Positions 25,646-34,987 are shown, counted from the stretch's first letter. The stretch: 64,000 nt of DNA from Chloroflexota bacterium (GCA_029265355.1 JAJUJL010000009.1:108724-172723); one strand, 5' to 3'. A program made the numbers and translations. The notes: generated from the letters alone by a model not told the origin.

Positions 25646-26782
25646 CTAAGCCTCGGCTGCCACATCCAGGCAGGCTTCAGCGCGATGGTCCAACGTCAGG
25701 CCCAAACCGGGGGAATCCGGTAACCGCAGGATATCTCCGTCGGGGCGAAGCTGGTCTCCGGCCAGGCTGTCGCCCAGGAACTGCGGCCCATTGAGCGCGC
25801 AGGGCTGATCGATTCCTGCCCAGGAATAAAGGTGCAAAGCGGCCGCTAAAGAGAGATCGGGATCGGTCAGCCCAGATCCCAACACACCCAATCCATGCTC
25901 GCGTGCCAGCTCGACGATGCGACGAGAGGTCCACAATCCACCACACCTGGCTGGTTTGAGTGTCACGCCATCCAGCATCTCGAGTGCAATGAATTCCTCG
26001 AACTCCACCGGAGAGATGACGCCTTCGTCCATATAAATTGGCACTGCGCCCAACCGCTTCAAAGCCTGGTAGCCGCGAATGCGATTGGGAGGCAGCGGCG
26101 ATTCCACCACCTGCACTCCCTCGTCTGCCAGTCGCGGCAACACCTCCAGCGCAGTCTCCAAACTGTAGCCCGTATTGGCATCCGTCCAAAGAAACGTGCC
26201 TGGGAAGCTCTTTCGCACCAACCGCACCAGCTCCACGTCATACTCCGGGCTTTGCGGAGGACCGATTTTGATATTGAAATTTTGATACCCTTTTTGGCGT
26301 GCCTGCTCCATCTGCTTTTCGGCCTCCCCCAACGTTGGAGCGTTCAGCGTCCAATTGAGCCGGATTTTGGAGAGTCTGGCGCCGCCCAGCAGCTCGGCAA
26401 CGCGCTTGCCGGAAATTTTTCCATTGAGATCAAAGCATGCCAGGTCGACAGCCGCCTTACTCAAGGGCATGCCCGTTGAAAAACCCGGGCGAATTGCGTA
26501 ATTCATGCGCCGGTGGACCTCTACCAAATCTTCGCTGTCAGCACCCAGGATTGCCGGGGCAAGATAGTTTCGCAAGGTTGTTTCGACGGATTCGCGTGTT
26601 TCGTAGGTCCATGTTGGCACTGGCACAGCCTGACCCCAACCTTGATTGGCAGCCTCATCGGTCAACCGAAGAAGTACACTTGGCCGGCGCACGATGCCAT
26701 CGGTATCGGCTGGGAAAAATTTAAATGCACCCACAAATGAGTAATCGAAACGCCCTACCTCTACCTTTACAATGCGGCTCAT
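25646..26782 (-). CDS. Enolase-superfamily protein, copy 3, with altered KxK motif
   Basis: 378 residues from ATG 26782. This start is fixed by GAGGA upstream and by the ATGA overlap with the stop of the URO-D-family gene. Standard length and fold of mandelate racemase/muconate lactonizing enzymes. Metal ligands are D201 (TDANTGY), E227 (VVESPL) and D252 (MDEGVISP), and the sixth-strand lysine is K276 (TLKPARCGG). The second-strand motif reads N170-I-K172 instead of K-x-K, so the partner lysine is an asparagine. Acid/base chemistry on one face is therefore likely retained and the other altered. It is not a close relative of the two longer copies. Confidence 0.8.
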   Translation of the reverse strand: MSRIVKVEVGRFDYSFVGAFKFFPADTDGIVRRPSVLLRLTDEAANQGWGQAVPVPTWTYETRESVETTLRNYLAPAILGADSEDLVEVHRRMNYAIRPGFSTGMPLSKAAVDLACFDLNGKISGKRVAELLGGARLSKIRLNWTLNAPTLGEAEKQMEQARQKGYQNFNIKIGPPQSPEYDVELVRLVRKSFPGTFLWTDANTGYSLETALEVLPRLADEGVQVVESPLPPNRIRGYQALKRLGAVPIYMDEGVISPVEFEEFIALEMLDGVTLKPARCGGLWTSRRIVELAREHGLGVLGSGLTDPDLSLAAALHLYSWAGIDQPCALNGPQFLGDSLAGDQLRPDGDILRLPDSPGLGLTLDHRAEACLDVAAEA

Positions 26783-27819
26783 CCTGTCCTCACGCTTCCC
26801 CAGTCGGTATTTCTTTTTGCTTGCCACGCTTCAGCAGCGCGCAGCATCATGCGAATATTCTCAAGGGGGGTATAAGGCGCCATTGCGCACCCTGGATTAA
26901 GAAGATCCACACCCTCGTCCAGGCAGTCGAGCGATGCCTGGAACACATCTTCCGGCGTACCATTCAGAAGCACTTTTATCGTGGGCACGTAACCTACCAT
27001 CGCCACTTTACCAGCCAGGAATTGCCTGGCAACCGAAATATCCACACCCTCATCGAAGCTGTAGGCGCTGGCGCCGGTCTCAGCGATATACGGAGTGTGG
27101 CGGGTCGATTTGCCGCAGATGTGAAGAATTGTGGGCGCATTGATCTCGGAGCACAATTTCTTGTGGTATGGGGCAATAAAATCTCGGTAGGTGTTTGGCG
27201 AAATCAAGTCCCCAGAACAGGATGCTTCTCCTACTGTAATCGCATCTGCCCCGGCTTCTACCTGAGCGTTGGCATAACGCACCGCCAGGGGTGTCAGCAA
27301 CGCCATGATGCTGTGCACGTATTCAGGATTTGTGATCAACCAGACCAGAAAATTGTTGAAACCGAAAAGCTTGGCGGCCAGTGAAAATGGGCCGACGATC
27401 GAGGACACCACCGGGACTTCGGCAGCGTAGCGTCTATGGAGCTCGGTGATCGCTGAGAGCACTACCGGCACACGGCCGCGATCGAAAAAATTTTCGGGGA
27501 TTACCAGCTCGTCCGGGTGGGAAAATGGATGGGTTGCCTCGGTTGGAAGTGTGTCGACTGTGCGAAAATCTACCCGCGCCCCCAGAGCCTCCACCTCGAT
27601 CGTCATACAAAATGGCAGTTTGATGCACTCGATGCCTGTATACAACCAGATCGTCTCAGCCAATCCGGCCAATTTGTGGGCGTCGTGGTGTGCTTCGGGC
27701 CAAAAAAGGCCGCTGCGCTGCATCATTTCGACTGTGATCCCGGTAGCGATGGAGGTCACCGGTGGACGATCGACCGGTTGAAAGTGCAGCGCAGCGAGAA
27801 ATCTCTCTTTAGCATTCAT
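26779..27819 (-). CDS. URO-D-family methyltransferase-like protein with zinc site, copy 2
   Basis: 346 residues from ATG 27819. It has the MtaA/MtbA/CmuA-type barrel with the zinc ligands H233-x-C235 (LHICGKS) and C311 (LNPGCAMAP). In methylcobamide:coenzyme M methyltransferases these three residues bind the zinc that activates a thiol acceptor. Other visible blocks are VDRPPVTSI, SIVGPFSLAAKLFG and DLISPNTYRDFIAPYHK. The first gene after the lacI-type regulator, it is probably the start of the catabolic part. No corrinoid protein gene is nearby, so the methyl donor is not identified. A role in removing methyl groups from methylated sugars is inference. Confidence 0.77.
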   Translation of the reverse strand: MNAKERFLAALHFQPVDRPPVTSIATGITVEMMQRSGLFWPEAHHDAHKLAGLAETIWLYTGIECIKLPFCMTIEVEALGARVDFRTVDTLPTEATHPFSHPDELVIPENFFDRGRVPVVLSAITELHRRYAAEVPVVSSIVGPFSLAAKLFGFNNFLVWLITNPEYVHSIMALLTPLAVRYANAQVEAGADAITVGEASCSGDLISPNTYRDFIAPYHKKLCSEINAPTILHICGKSTRHTPYIAETGASAYSFDEGVDISVARQFLAGKVAMVGYVPTIKVLLNGTPEDVFQASLDCLDEGVDLLNPGCAMAPYTPLENIRMMLRAAEAWQAKRNTDWGSVRTG

Positions 27820-27877
27820 AGTCGTGCCCAATCGGCCTCATCGAAACAAGTCCACAATCATAGAATCGATCCTTACC

Positions 27878-28882
27878 TTATTCCGGCGCGCTCTGGCGCA
27901 CAACCAATCTCGGAGAGACCACAACCTCTCGCTCTTGATGATTGGAGTTACGAATACGCTCGAGCAGCAAGCGCATCGCCTGCGAACCCAACTCGAAGCG
28001 CTCCACCCGGCAGGTAGTCAGCGCGGGTGTCACCCAGGCAGCGATCGGAATATCGTCATACCCAACCACGGCTACATCATCAGGAACGCAAATGCCATAC
28101 TGTTTCAAAGCCTGCAGAGCACCGACAGCCACCAGGTCGTTGTGGCAGAATAAGCCATCCAGATTGGGGCAAATAGAGAGCAAATGCCTCACCGCCTGGG
28201 CAGCTTCTTCTTGAACAGGACGACAGCGATAAACCAATTGGTCACGAAAGGGAATACCCGCATCTTCCAGGGCCTGCCGGTAACCTGACAGGCGCCCCTG
28301 GCTGGAAAACGAAATCGCTGGACCTGTAATCAGGCCAATCCGACGGCGACCTGTGCGTAACAGGTGCGTAATGGCCAAATTACCGCCTAAACGATCGTCG
28401 ATCAGGGCGGTTCCCAGGCCGGCGCCAGGGAGTTGGCGAGAAATGATCACAACTGCTGGAAAGCGCTCTGCCGCCGCTCTCAATTCCTCGTCAGGTAATC
28501 GCGAGCTGCACAAGATCAAACCATCGATCATTTTCTCTTCCAACGAAACCAGGATCGATCGCTCTCGCTGGGCGTCTTCATTGGTGTTGCACAGGAAAAC
28601 GTTATAGCCGTTCGAGTACGCCTGGCTCTCTACCCCACTGACCAGGCCCGAAAAGAAAGGATTGTCAATATCTGGCACAACCAGGCCCAAGGTACCGGTG
28701 CGTTGGGTCACCAGGCTGCGAGCAATGCTGCTGGGTCGAAAACCTGAGTCTTCGATGATCTTCAGGACGCGCTGCCGGGTAGACTCGCTGACGTCTTCCT
28801 TGTTATTGACCACACGCGAGACTGTCATTAGCGAGACGCCAGCCCGCCTGGCCACCTCAGTCATGGTGATGCGATGAGTCAT
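27878..28882 (-). CDS. LacI-family transcriptional regulator of the acid-sugar operon
   Basis: 334 residues from ATG 28882 with AGGAG upstream; the longer open frame to 28975 would run through the promoter and operators. The N-terminal headpiece ITMTEVARRAGVSLMTVSRV (residues 5-24) and hinge RPSSIARSL are followed by a sugar-binding periplasmic-type domain (GLVVPDIDNPFFSGLVSG, LDGLFCHNDLVAVGALQAL). It should repress its own operon until a sugar acid or intermediate binds. A strong promoter and three tandem operator units lie directly upstream, so autoregulation is well supported by sequence. Confidence 0.92.
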   Translation of the reverse strand: MTHRITMTEVARRAGVSLMTVSRVVNNKEDVSESTRQRVLKIIEDSGFRPSSIARSLVTQRTGTLGLVVPDIDNPFFSGLVSGVESQAYSNGYNVFLCNTNEDAQRERSILVSLEEKMIDGLILCSSRLPDEELRAAAERFPAVVIISRQLPGAGLGTALIDDRLGGNLAITHLLRTGRRRIGLITGPAISFSSQGRLSGYRQALEDAGIPFRDQLVYRCRPVQEEAAQAVRHLLSICPNLDGLFCHNDLVAVGALQALKQYGICVPDDVAVVGYDDIPIAAWVTPALTTCRVERFELGSQAMRLLLERIRNSNHQEREVVVSPRLVVRQSAPE

Positions 28883-28897
28883 GGGCTCCTGGGAACT

Positions 28898-28933
28898 GTT
28901 AGCGGTACCGTTATCGCTATCGTTAGCGCTAAC
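28898..28933. promoter_or_regulatory. Three tandem 12-bp operator units upstream of the LacI-family gene
   Basis: GTTAGCGGTACC (28898-28909), GTTATCGCTATC (28910-28921) and GTTAGCGCTAAC (28922-28933) abut without spacers. The third is a perfect palindrome with the central CG typical of LacI-family sites. The other two are imperfect versions. The array begins at the predicted transcription start and ends 16 bases before the ATG, ideal for repression. Confidence 0.8.
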
Positions 28934-28936
28934 AAG

Positions 28937-28965
28937 ATTATAGAGAAAACCCATCGCCAAGTCAA
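28937..28965 (-). promoter_or_regulatory. Strong sigma-70-type promoter of the LacI-regulated operon
   Basis: On the minus strand TTGACT (28965-28960) and a perfect TATAAT (28942-28937) are separated by 17 bases. The operator array starts 3 bases after the -10 box. Confidence 0.85.
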
Positions 28966-29008
28966 CTGCTTTCATGGATGATTTTTTTATATCTCTTCTA
29001 CATTGGCA

Positions 29009-30046
29009 TCAGTGATCAACTTCGACAAGAATTTTTACCGCCTCCGCACTGGAATCTGCCAGGAGTTCAAAAGCATCCTGGACGTTCTCCAATGAAAATC
29101 GGTGCGTAACCAACCTTTGCAGATCCACCCGGCGCGCTGCCAACATCAGCACTGCTTCTTGAAAATTCCAGTTGTAGCCCTGCGACCCTGCCAGGGAAAT
29201 CTCTCGCTGCACGAAGATATTGGCAGGCAGTAATACCTCTGCCTGCTCAAACAAGCCGACCAGGGTTGCCTTGCCGCCCTTGCGCAGCGATTGCAGCGTT
29301 TGCTGCAGCGTTACGGGCAGTCCAACCGCTTCAAAAGCCACTTCTACCCCCAGGCCTGCGGTCATGTCAAGGATCTGCTCGACAGCTTTCCCTTCCCGGT
29401 TATCCAAAGCAGCGGCCGCGCCCAGCTCCATCGCTTGCGCTAAGCGAAATGGTCTCAGGTCAACGATGAATACCGGCTCAGCCCCAGCCAGGCGCGCGGC
29501 TTGCAGAAGCAGCAAGCCGATGGCGCCGGCGCCAAAGATAGCGCAAGATTGGCCCAATTTCAAACCGCTCACCTTCAAAGCATGCAGCGCCACAGACAGC
29601 GGCTCCAGCAGAGCGCCCTCTGCGTAGTTCGCCCGCTCTGGCAAGCGGTGCACCCAGCGTTCCGGCGCGCAGAAATGGGTTGATAGACCTCCCTGCCCGC
29701 GCCGGTATTGAAAGCTGATGTCTGTGCACAGGTGGTACTGGCCTCGCTGGCAGAAATGGCAAGCTCCGCAGGCGATAACCGGCTCAATAGCAACACGGTC
29801 CCCTATCCGCACCCGAGTCACACCCTCGCCCACGGCAATCACCTCTCCAGCAATCTCATGTCCAACCGACACCGGCAAAGCAGCGGCCGGATGTTTGCCT
29901 TTAAAAATGTGCAAATCACTGCCACACAGCGTCACCGCCCGCACCTGGATCAAGACATCCGCAAAGCCTGGCTCGGGCATCGGTCTGGGGAGCAATTCGA
30001 CTCTGCCAGGTGCGACCACGTGCGCCATTGGAATAGTATCAGTCAT
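29009..30046 (-). CDS. Zinc-binding medium-chain alcohol dehydrogenase
   Basis: 345 residues. Catalytic-zinc residues are in TLCGSDLH (C41), GHEIAGEV (H, E) and LEPLSVALHA; the structural zinc site is the four-cysteine set in ACGACHFCQRGQYHLC; the NAD-binding loop is GAGAIGLLLLQ. It resembles sorbitol, threonine and L-idonate dehydrogenases, which oxidise a secondary alcohol of a sugar, polyol or sugar acid. The start overlaps the FAH-family gene by 8 bases. It may oxidise a 2-keto-3-deoxy acid to its diketo form ahead of the hydrolase next door; this is inferred from the L-rhamnose/L-fucose type III pathway logic. Confidence 0.87.
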   Translation of the reverse strand: MTDTIPMAHVVAPGRVELLPRPMPEPGFADVLIQVRAVTLCGSDLHIFKGKHPAAALPVSVGHEIAGEVIAVGEGVTRVRIGDRVAIEPVIACGACHFCQRGQYHLCTDISFQYRRGQGGLSTHFCAPERWVHRLPERANYAEGALLEPLSVALHALKVSGLKLGQSCAIFGAGAIGLLLLQAARLAGAEPVFIVDLRPFRLAQAMELGAAAALDNREGKAVEQILDMTAGLGVEVAFEAVGLPVTLQQTLQSLRKGGKATLVGLFEQAEVLLPANIFVQREISLAGSQGYNWNFQEAVLMLAARRVDLQRLVTHRFSLENVQDAFELLADSSAEAVKILVEVDH

Positions 30047-30992
30047 GGCTCAGAACCTCCTGCACGACAGTGTTTTCCAAACGACCGATGCCCTCGATTT
30101 CAACCCGCATCCGATCACCCGGGCGGACTGGCAGGCGAGGATCTGCCATGTCTCCCACGCGGCGCGGCGAACCCGTCAGGATCAAATCGCCGGGCTCAAG
30201 CGTGACCAAACTGGAGATGTAGCTGATCAGGCTGGGAATATCGAAGCGCATCTCACCAGCAAGGGCGTCTTGCACCAGAACATCGTTCAACCATGTGCGC
30301 AGGCGCAGGTTGCCGGGGTCGCCCAGTTCATCGCAGGTGACCAGCGCGGGACCAAGCGGGCAGAAAGTGTCCAGCATCTTACCGCTGGTCCACTGCGAGG
30401 TGCGATGCTGGATTTGCGGCGCGCCGACATCGTTGGCAGCCGTCAGCCCTGCCACATACTCCCATGCCTGCGGCGCGGGAATGCGCTTACCGCGCCTCCC
30501 AATCACCACCGTCAGTTCCGCTTCGTATTCCAGGTAATCGACCTCCGGCGGCATATAGACCAGATCCCTGCACCCCGCCAGGCTGGAGGCTGTCTTATGA
30601 AACAGCACGGGATATGCCGGAGGTTCTGAGCTTCCGGGTGGGAACGCAGGATAATTCATCCCGACGCAGATCACTTTGCCAGGTCGCAAAATCGGAGGCA
30701 AGATGCTGATAGTTTCGATGTGGCAAGCAATTTCCAACTCGATCAAACTATCTGCCTTCCGAGAAAGGTTCGAGGTGATCTGCTGTTGGAATGCGTGCAG
30801 CGCGTTCAACACGATCGCCCCACCCGCCAGAAGAAGTTGAACATCACCCTGCAGCGCAATTTCGGGTACAGAAGCCAATTTCTCAGCCGCCCCGGGTAAG
30901 CGCTGGCGCGCCGCGCAAAGATCGATCACCAGGTCGCCTTCGAGCAGGCCAGCGCTGGCGATTCCCTTTCTACGGTAGGTGACCAATCTCAT
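30039..30992 (-). CDS. Fumarylacetoacetate hydrolase-family protein
   Basis: 317 residues from ATG 30992 (MRLVTYRRKG is the usual family start). Metal-binding and active-site blocks are CVGMNYPAFPPGSSEPPAYPVLFHK, DYLEYEAELTVVIGRRGKRI (E-x-E), GLTAANDVGAPQIQ and DLILTGSPRRVGDM. Family members cleave or decarboxylate beta-diketo acids, including 2,4-diketo-3-deoxy sugar acids, giving pyruvate and a short hydroxy acid. Adjacent to a zinc dehydrogenase, this is the most sensible role, though other beta-dicarbonyl substrates remain open. Confidence 0.85.
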   Translation of the reverse strand: MRLVTYRRKGIASAGLLEGDLVIDLCAARQRLPGAAEKLASVPEIALQGDVQLLLAGGAIVLNALHAFQQQITSNLSRKADSLIELEIACHIETISILPPILRPGKVICVGMNYPAFPPGSSEPPAYPVLFHKTASSLAGCRDLVYMPPEVDYLEYEAELTVVIGRRGKRIPAPQAWEYVAGLTAANDVGAPQIQHRTSQWTSGKMLDTFCPLGPALVTCDELGDPGNLRLRTWLNDVLVQDALAGEMRFDIPSLISYISSLVTLEPGDLILTGSPRRVGDMADPRLPVRPGDRMRVEIEGIGRLENTVVQEVLSHD

Positions 30993-31041
30993 GCAGCACC
31001 CGTCAGCACGCAATGACCTATGTTGGCTTGCGCCTGTGAAA

Positions 31042-31887
31042 CTAATCTCCGATAAGTGTTTCCGTGAAATTGGGCGGACGTTTTTCCAGAAACGCGTTTC
31101 GCCCTTCTATTGCATCCAAACCCCGGCCGGTGCGCACCCGCATTTCACGCTCCAGCGCCAGGCCGACATCGAATCCTTGCCGCAATCCGGTGTTCACACA
31201 GCGTTTGCTGGCCGCGACCGCCAAGGGCGCATTGGCAGCAATCTCAGCCGCCAGGTCGAGTGTCTTAGGCATCAACTGGTCATCGGGCAGAAGGTACTCC
31301 ACTAAACCAATCTGGTACGCTTCCGCAGCATCGATCGTTCGCCCGGTGAGCAGTAGATCCAAAGCGCGCCCCCGACCAACCAGGCGCGGCAGTCGCTGTG
31401 TTCCACTGCCAGAAGCAAAGGCGCCTACCTTAACTTCTGGGAAGCCGATGCGCGCCGATTGAGCTGCCAGGCGTATATCGCACGACAGGCTGAGCACTGC
31501 TCCTCCGCCCATGGCAAAGCCGTTGATGGCTGCCAGCACCGGCAGGCGTGAGTTTTCAATGGCTTCATTCAACCCGGCTTCCACATAGTCATTCTCCAAC
31601 AACCAGCCCACCTCCGTGCTGAAATCACGGATATCCGAGCCAACCGAGAACGCTCGTTCAAAGCCAGTCAGCACCAGGCAACGCACCTGCGGATCAGCTT
31701 CCAAATCTTGCAACGCTGCCCAGATGGCGCGCTTGACGCCAAAGCGCAGCACACCTAACGGTTTAGAGCGGATGGACAAAACCGCCACGCCAGGGCGAGG
31801 TCGCTCGATTTGCACAGCATCGCTTTCCATCTCACCCGGTGGTATGGTAGAGGAATATCCCTTGGCGCCAACAGCTTTATCGCTCAT
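31042..31887 (-). CDS. Enoyl-CoA hydratase/isomerase-family protein
   Basis: 281 residues of the crotonase fold. Oxyanion-hole regions are FSVGSDIRDF and INGFAMGGGAVLSLSCDIRLA, followed by FPEVKVGAFASGSGTQRLPRLVG. The usual glutamates of true hydratases are partly replaced, so isomerisation, hydrolysis or retro-aldol chemistry on an acyl-CoA is possible. ATG overlaps the stop of the CoA-transferase gene (ATGA at 31884-31887), so the two are translationally coupled. Likely to act on the CoA thioester that the transferase makes. Confidence 0.83.
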   Translation of the reverse strand: MSDKAVGAKGYSSTIPPGEMESDAVQIERPRPGVAVLSIRSKPLGVLRFGVKRAIWAALQDLEADPQVRCLVLTGFERAFSVGSDIRDFSTEVGWLLENDYVEAGLNEAIENSRLPVLAAINGFAMGGGAVLSLSCDIRLAAQSARIGFPEVKVGAFASGSGTQRLPRLVGRGRALDLLLTGRTIDAAEAYQIGLVEYLLPDDQLMPKTLDLAAEIAANAPLAVAASKRCVNTGLRQGFDVGLALEREMRVRTGRGLDAIEGRNAFLEKRPPNFTETLIGD

Positions 31888-33506
31888 CGCTTGCCTCCTT
31901 CCGGCTTGTATCCAGGTTGCAACCGGGCCGGTAAATTCAGGCGTGGCTTTGCCAATATATCCGCCGCTAGCCCCATCGGCTGAGGATCAAATATGCGCCT
32001 GTCCATCTCCCGCAAGTTCGGGCTAATGCGCGGGGTGAATTGCATGTGCGCCAGCACATCGCGTTGTGGGTCAATACCCGGCGCGATCTCTGCCAGGATC
32101 AGCCCATCTTCATCGCGTTCGAAGACAGCGCGCTCGGTGACGTACAGCGCGCGCTGCCCCTGCCTGGCAGCCTGGTAGCCGTTGTACGAGACCTGCTCCA
32201 GGCGCTGGAGAAACTTCGGAAAGCGACCTTCCTTCACAATGTGCAATTCGCCCTCGGACCACTCGATCTGCAATTCACCTGCCGTGAATGTGCCATTGAA
32301 AACCATCTTGCGCGCATTTTGGGCAATATTTTGGAAGCCTCCTATTCCAATCACTTTGTCGCCAAACCTGCTGACATTGACGGAGCCCTGGGCATCCACC
32401 TGAGCAAAGGAAAGGAAGGCGATATCCAGCCCGCCGCCATCGTAGAAATCAAACTGGTAGGGCTGGTCGATCAGGGCGTCATAATTGATGGCTGCACCGG
32501 CATCCACGCCCGAGGCGGGCGCCCCACCAATCAAGCCCTGCTCATTGGTCAGCACAATTTGCTCCAGGAACCCTTCCTCAGCAGCCACGTTGGCAATCCC
32601 CGTGGAGATGCCAGCGCCCAGGTTGCAGATCGCGCCCGGAAAGAGCTCCATGGCCGCCCGGCGGGCGATCACTTTGCGCGGATCATGTGGGAGGGCAGGG
32701 ATCTGGTCGAGTGGTATGCGCAGCTCCCCAGCGTAGGCCGGGCTGTAGTCGGTCAAGTACGTCTGGCGCTGATCCGGATCCAACACCACAAGGTCGACCA
32801 GCATACCGGGTATTTTCACCTGCTTGGGCGGCAGCGTGCCGCGCTGCGCCAGGCGCGCCACTTGCACGATGACCACCCCTCCGACGTTGTGAGTTGCCTG
32901 GGCCATGGCAAGCATCTCACCGAAAACCGCTTCGCGCTCCATGGTGATATTGCCATCTTCATCTGCCGTTGTCCCGCGTAAAAAAGCAATATCGATATGA
33001 TAGGGTTTGTAACGCAACCACTCGCGCCCATCCAGGTGTACCAGCTCCACCAGTTCCTCCGTAGCACACTCACTCTGTTTACCGCCGCCATGGCGAGGGT
33101 CTACGAAGGTATGCAAGCCGACCTGGGAAAGCAAACCCGGGCGACCAGCAGCCATATCGCGCATCAACTGGGACAGGGCGCCTTGTGGCAACGTATAAGC
33201 TTCTACCAGGTTGCGGCGCGCCAGTTCCTGGATCGCAGGCGTGTTGACCAGCGCACCTGTGACGATGCGCTTGAGCAACTCTGGGTGCGCTAACCGCCCG
33301 ACTCCCTGGGTGGACATATCGCCGATGCCAACCGGATGCAGCAGGGTGAGCTGCCGCGGTGAGCGAGTTGCCTCAAACCGGTTGGCAAGAGCTATGATCA
33401 AGGCCTCTGGCACCGCATGCCCACCGCCCGATCCGCCAACCAGCACGGTGTCGCCATCTTCAACAAGACCGACTGCTTCATCAACAGAGACGATACGCAC
33501 AGGCAA
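31884..33506 (-). CDS. Acyl-CoA:carboxylate CoA-transferase (YdiF-type, fused subunits)
   Basis: 540 residues. N-terminal alpha-like part begins VLVGGSGGGHAVPEALI; the C-terminal beta-like part holds the catalytic glutamate in LTNEQGLIGGAPASG, the residue that forms the CoA thioester in family I CoA transferases. Single-chain fusion is typical of YdiF/propionate CoA-transferases. It would activate a short carboxylate by swapping CoA from acetyl-CoA. With the hydratase and flavin reductase next to it, it indicates that CoA-bound unsaturated acids are handled by this operon. Confidence 0.88.
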   Translation of the reverse strand: MPVRIVSVDEAVGLVEDGDTVLVGGSGGGHAVPEALIIALANRFEATRSPRQLTLLHPVGIGDMSTQGVGRLAHPELLKRIVTGALVNTPAIQELARRNLVEAYTLPQGALSQLMRDMAAGRPGLLSQVGLHTFVDPRHGGGKQSECATEELVELVHLDGREWLRYKPYHIDIAFLRGTTADEDGNITMEREAVFGEMLAMAQATHNVGGVVIVQVARLAQRGTLPPKQVKIPGMLVDLVVLDPDQRQTYLTDYSPAYAGELRIPLDQIPALPHDPRKVIARRAAMELFPGAICNLGAGISTGIANVAAEEGFLEQIVLTNEQGLIGGAPASGVDAGAAINYDALIDQPYQFDFYDGGGLDIAFLSFAQVDAQGSVNVSRFGDKVIGIGGFQNIAQNARKMVFNGTFTAGELQIEWSEGELHIVKEGRFPKFLQRLEQVSYNGYQAARQGQRALYVTERAVFERDEDGLILAEIAPGIDPQRDVLAHMQFTPRISPNLREMDRRIFDPQPMGLAADILAKPRLNLPARLQPGYKPEGGKR

Positions 33507-33524
33507 TCTACTCCCGTAAAATCC

Positions 33525-34970
33525 TCAGCCGCCTTTGATAGCTTTCAAGAGCTCGGCCTCGGGTGAATTTTTGTAATAATCATCCAAAGGATAACAACCT
33601 GAGACCAGGCCATTACGCGGCGCGGTGGTGCAATCGCTGAAGGTGCGGCAGATGCGCTTGCGGTCCAAGACGCGCCCAGCGAGCACATCAGCAGGCATTT
33701 CAGGATACGTTAATACCATGCGCCCCAGGCCAACAAAGTCGATCATACCGGTGCGCACCGTGTACTGCGCCACATGCGGCAGCCATTCCTGCAGATAACT
33801 GTAGCCGGTGCCGACCAGCGCCATATCTGGAAAGCGCGCCTTGATCTGGGCATGCGTGTTAATCATACGCGCCACCCCCACCAGGGGGTCTTCTGGCGGC
33901 TGGTAGCCATCCGAAGGGGGAAAATATGCCGGGCGCATCACGTGCGGGTTGTAATAGGGGCTACCAGCAGAGAGGTTGACCAGCTCGATCCCCAACGAGC
34001 GCAGCACCTCGACAAATTGCACAGCTTCCTGGACGCGCGGTTGAAGGGGATCATTGTGGTCGGCGCCAAACGCATAGGGATATTGGCCTTGCTCATTCCG
34101 GTGGATAAGCGGTTGCCCCACGCCATCCTCCCCTGGGCGGAAGGGCGGAAAATCGAAGGCGCTGAAACGCACACCGATCATTAAACCGGGAGCCTCTCTG
34201 CGGATACCTGCAACAATCTCGCGCAGGAAGCGGGTGCGATTCTCGAAGCTGCCGCCATACTTCCCGGGGCGGGTGTAAGCGCTGAGAAATTCATGCCCCA
34301 GGTAGCCATGGCAGTGTTTTAAGTCGACAAAGTCGAAACCCAGCTTGAATGCCCGCTGCGCGGCGCGCACGAAATCTGCGATTAAATCTTCAATCTCGGT
34401 GTCGGTCATCACCGGAAGCGCAGGGTCCACTTGGTAGATCTTTTCCAGCACAGGATGGTGGTAGAGGATCTTGGGCTCCAGGCGCTTCTTGTCATTGGGA
34501 CGCGCGAAGCGTCCCGAATGAGTGAGCTGCAAGCCCAGCAGCAAGTCGCTCGTATCACCAAAAGCCTGGATGTGCTTCTGCAGCAGGGTCTCACGCAGTT
34601 GCGCCAGGCCTTTCAGGGTGCTTTCCTGGATCATGAGCTGGTTCGGATTGGCGCGCCCATCGTGGCGTACTGCCACCGCCTCGCCGCCCCAAATCAGCTT
34701 CGCTCCAGAGCGCCCAAAGTTTCCCCAGCGGCGCAAAGTATTCTCGGTGGGCAGCCCATCTACAGTGCCATCCCAGCCTTCCATCGGCAAGATGCAAAAA
34801 CGATTGCCGATTTTCCGGCCGTTTGATAAAACGTAAGGTTGAGCCAGAGCACCGTGCGGTGCGGGAATCAATTCTTCATCGAATGGCAGGTGAATCCCCA
34901 ATCCAGCAATGTATTGGCGAAAGTCATCTGCCGTTCGCAGGCGAGCCAGGCGGGTGTAAGGATTTGCCAT
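33525..34970 (-). CDS. Old Yellow Enzyme-family NADH:flavin oxidoreductase
   Basis: 481 residues from ATG 34970 (TAGGAG upstream). FMN-barrel motifs include [17 protein letters not shown], the LTHSGRF substrate/flavin block, [19 protein letters not shown] and [14 protein letters not shown]. The C-terminal [26 protein letters not shown] holds several cysteines, but the protein is too short to contain the FAD/NADH domains of 2,4-dienoyl-CoA reductase. Such enzymes reduce activated C=C bonds, for example 2-enoates. It fits between the KDPG aldolase gene and the CoA-transferase gene, perhaps reducing an unsaturated acid. Confidence 0.85.
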   Translation of the reverse strand: MANPYTRLARLRTADDFRQYIAGLGIHLPFDEELIPAPHGALAQPYVLSNGRKIGNRFCILPMEGWDGTVDGLPTENTLRRWGNFGRSGAKLIWGGEAVAVRHDGRANPNQLMIQESTLKGLAQLRETLLQKHIQAFGDTSDLLLGLQLTHSGRFARPNDKKRLEPKILYHHPVLEKIYQVDPALPVMTDTEIEDLIADFVRAAQRAFKLGFDFVDLKHCHGYLGHEFLSAYTRPGKYGGSFENRTRFLREIVAGIRREAPGLMIGVRFSAFDFPPFRPGEDGVGQPLIHRNEQGQYPYAFGADHNDPLQPRVQEAVQFVEVLRSLGIELVNLSAGSPYYNPHVMRPAYFPPSDGYQPPEDPLVGVARMINTHAQIKARFPDMALVGTGYSYLQEWLPHVAQYTVRTGMIDFVGLGRMVLTYPEMPADVLAGRVLDRKRICRTFSDCTTAPRNGLVSGCYPLDDYYKNSPEAELLKAIKGG

Positions 34971-34987
34971 GCTTACTCCTATTCTTT

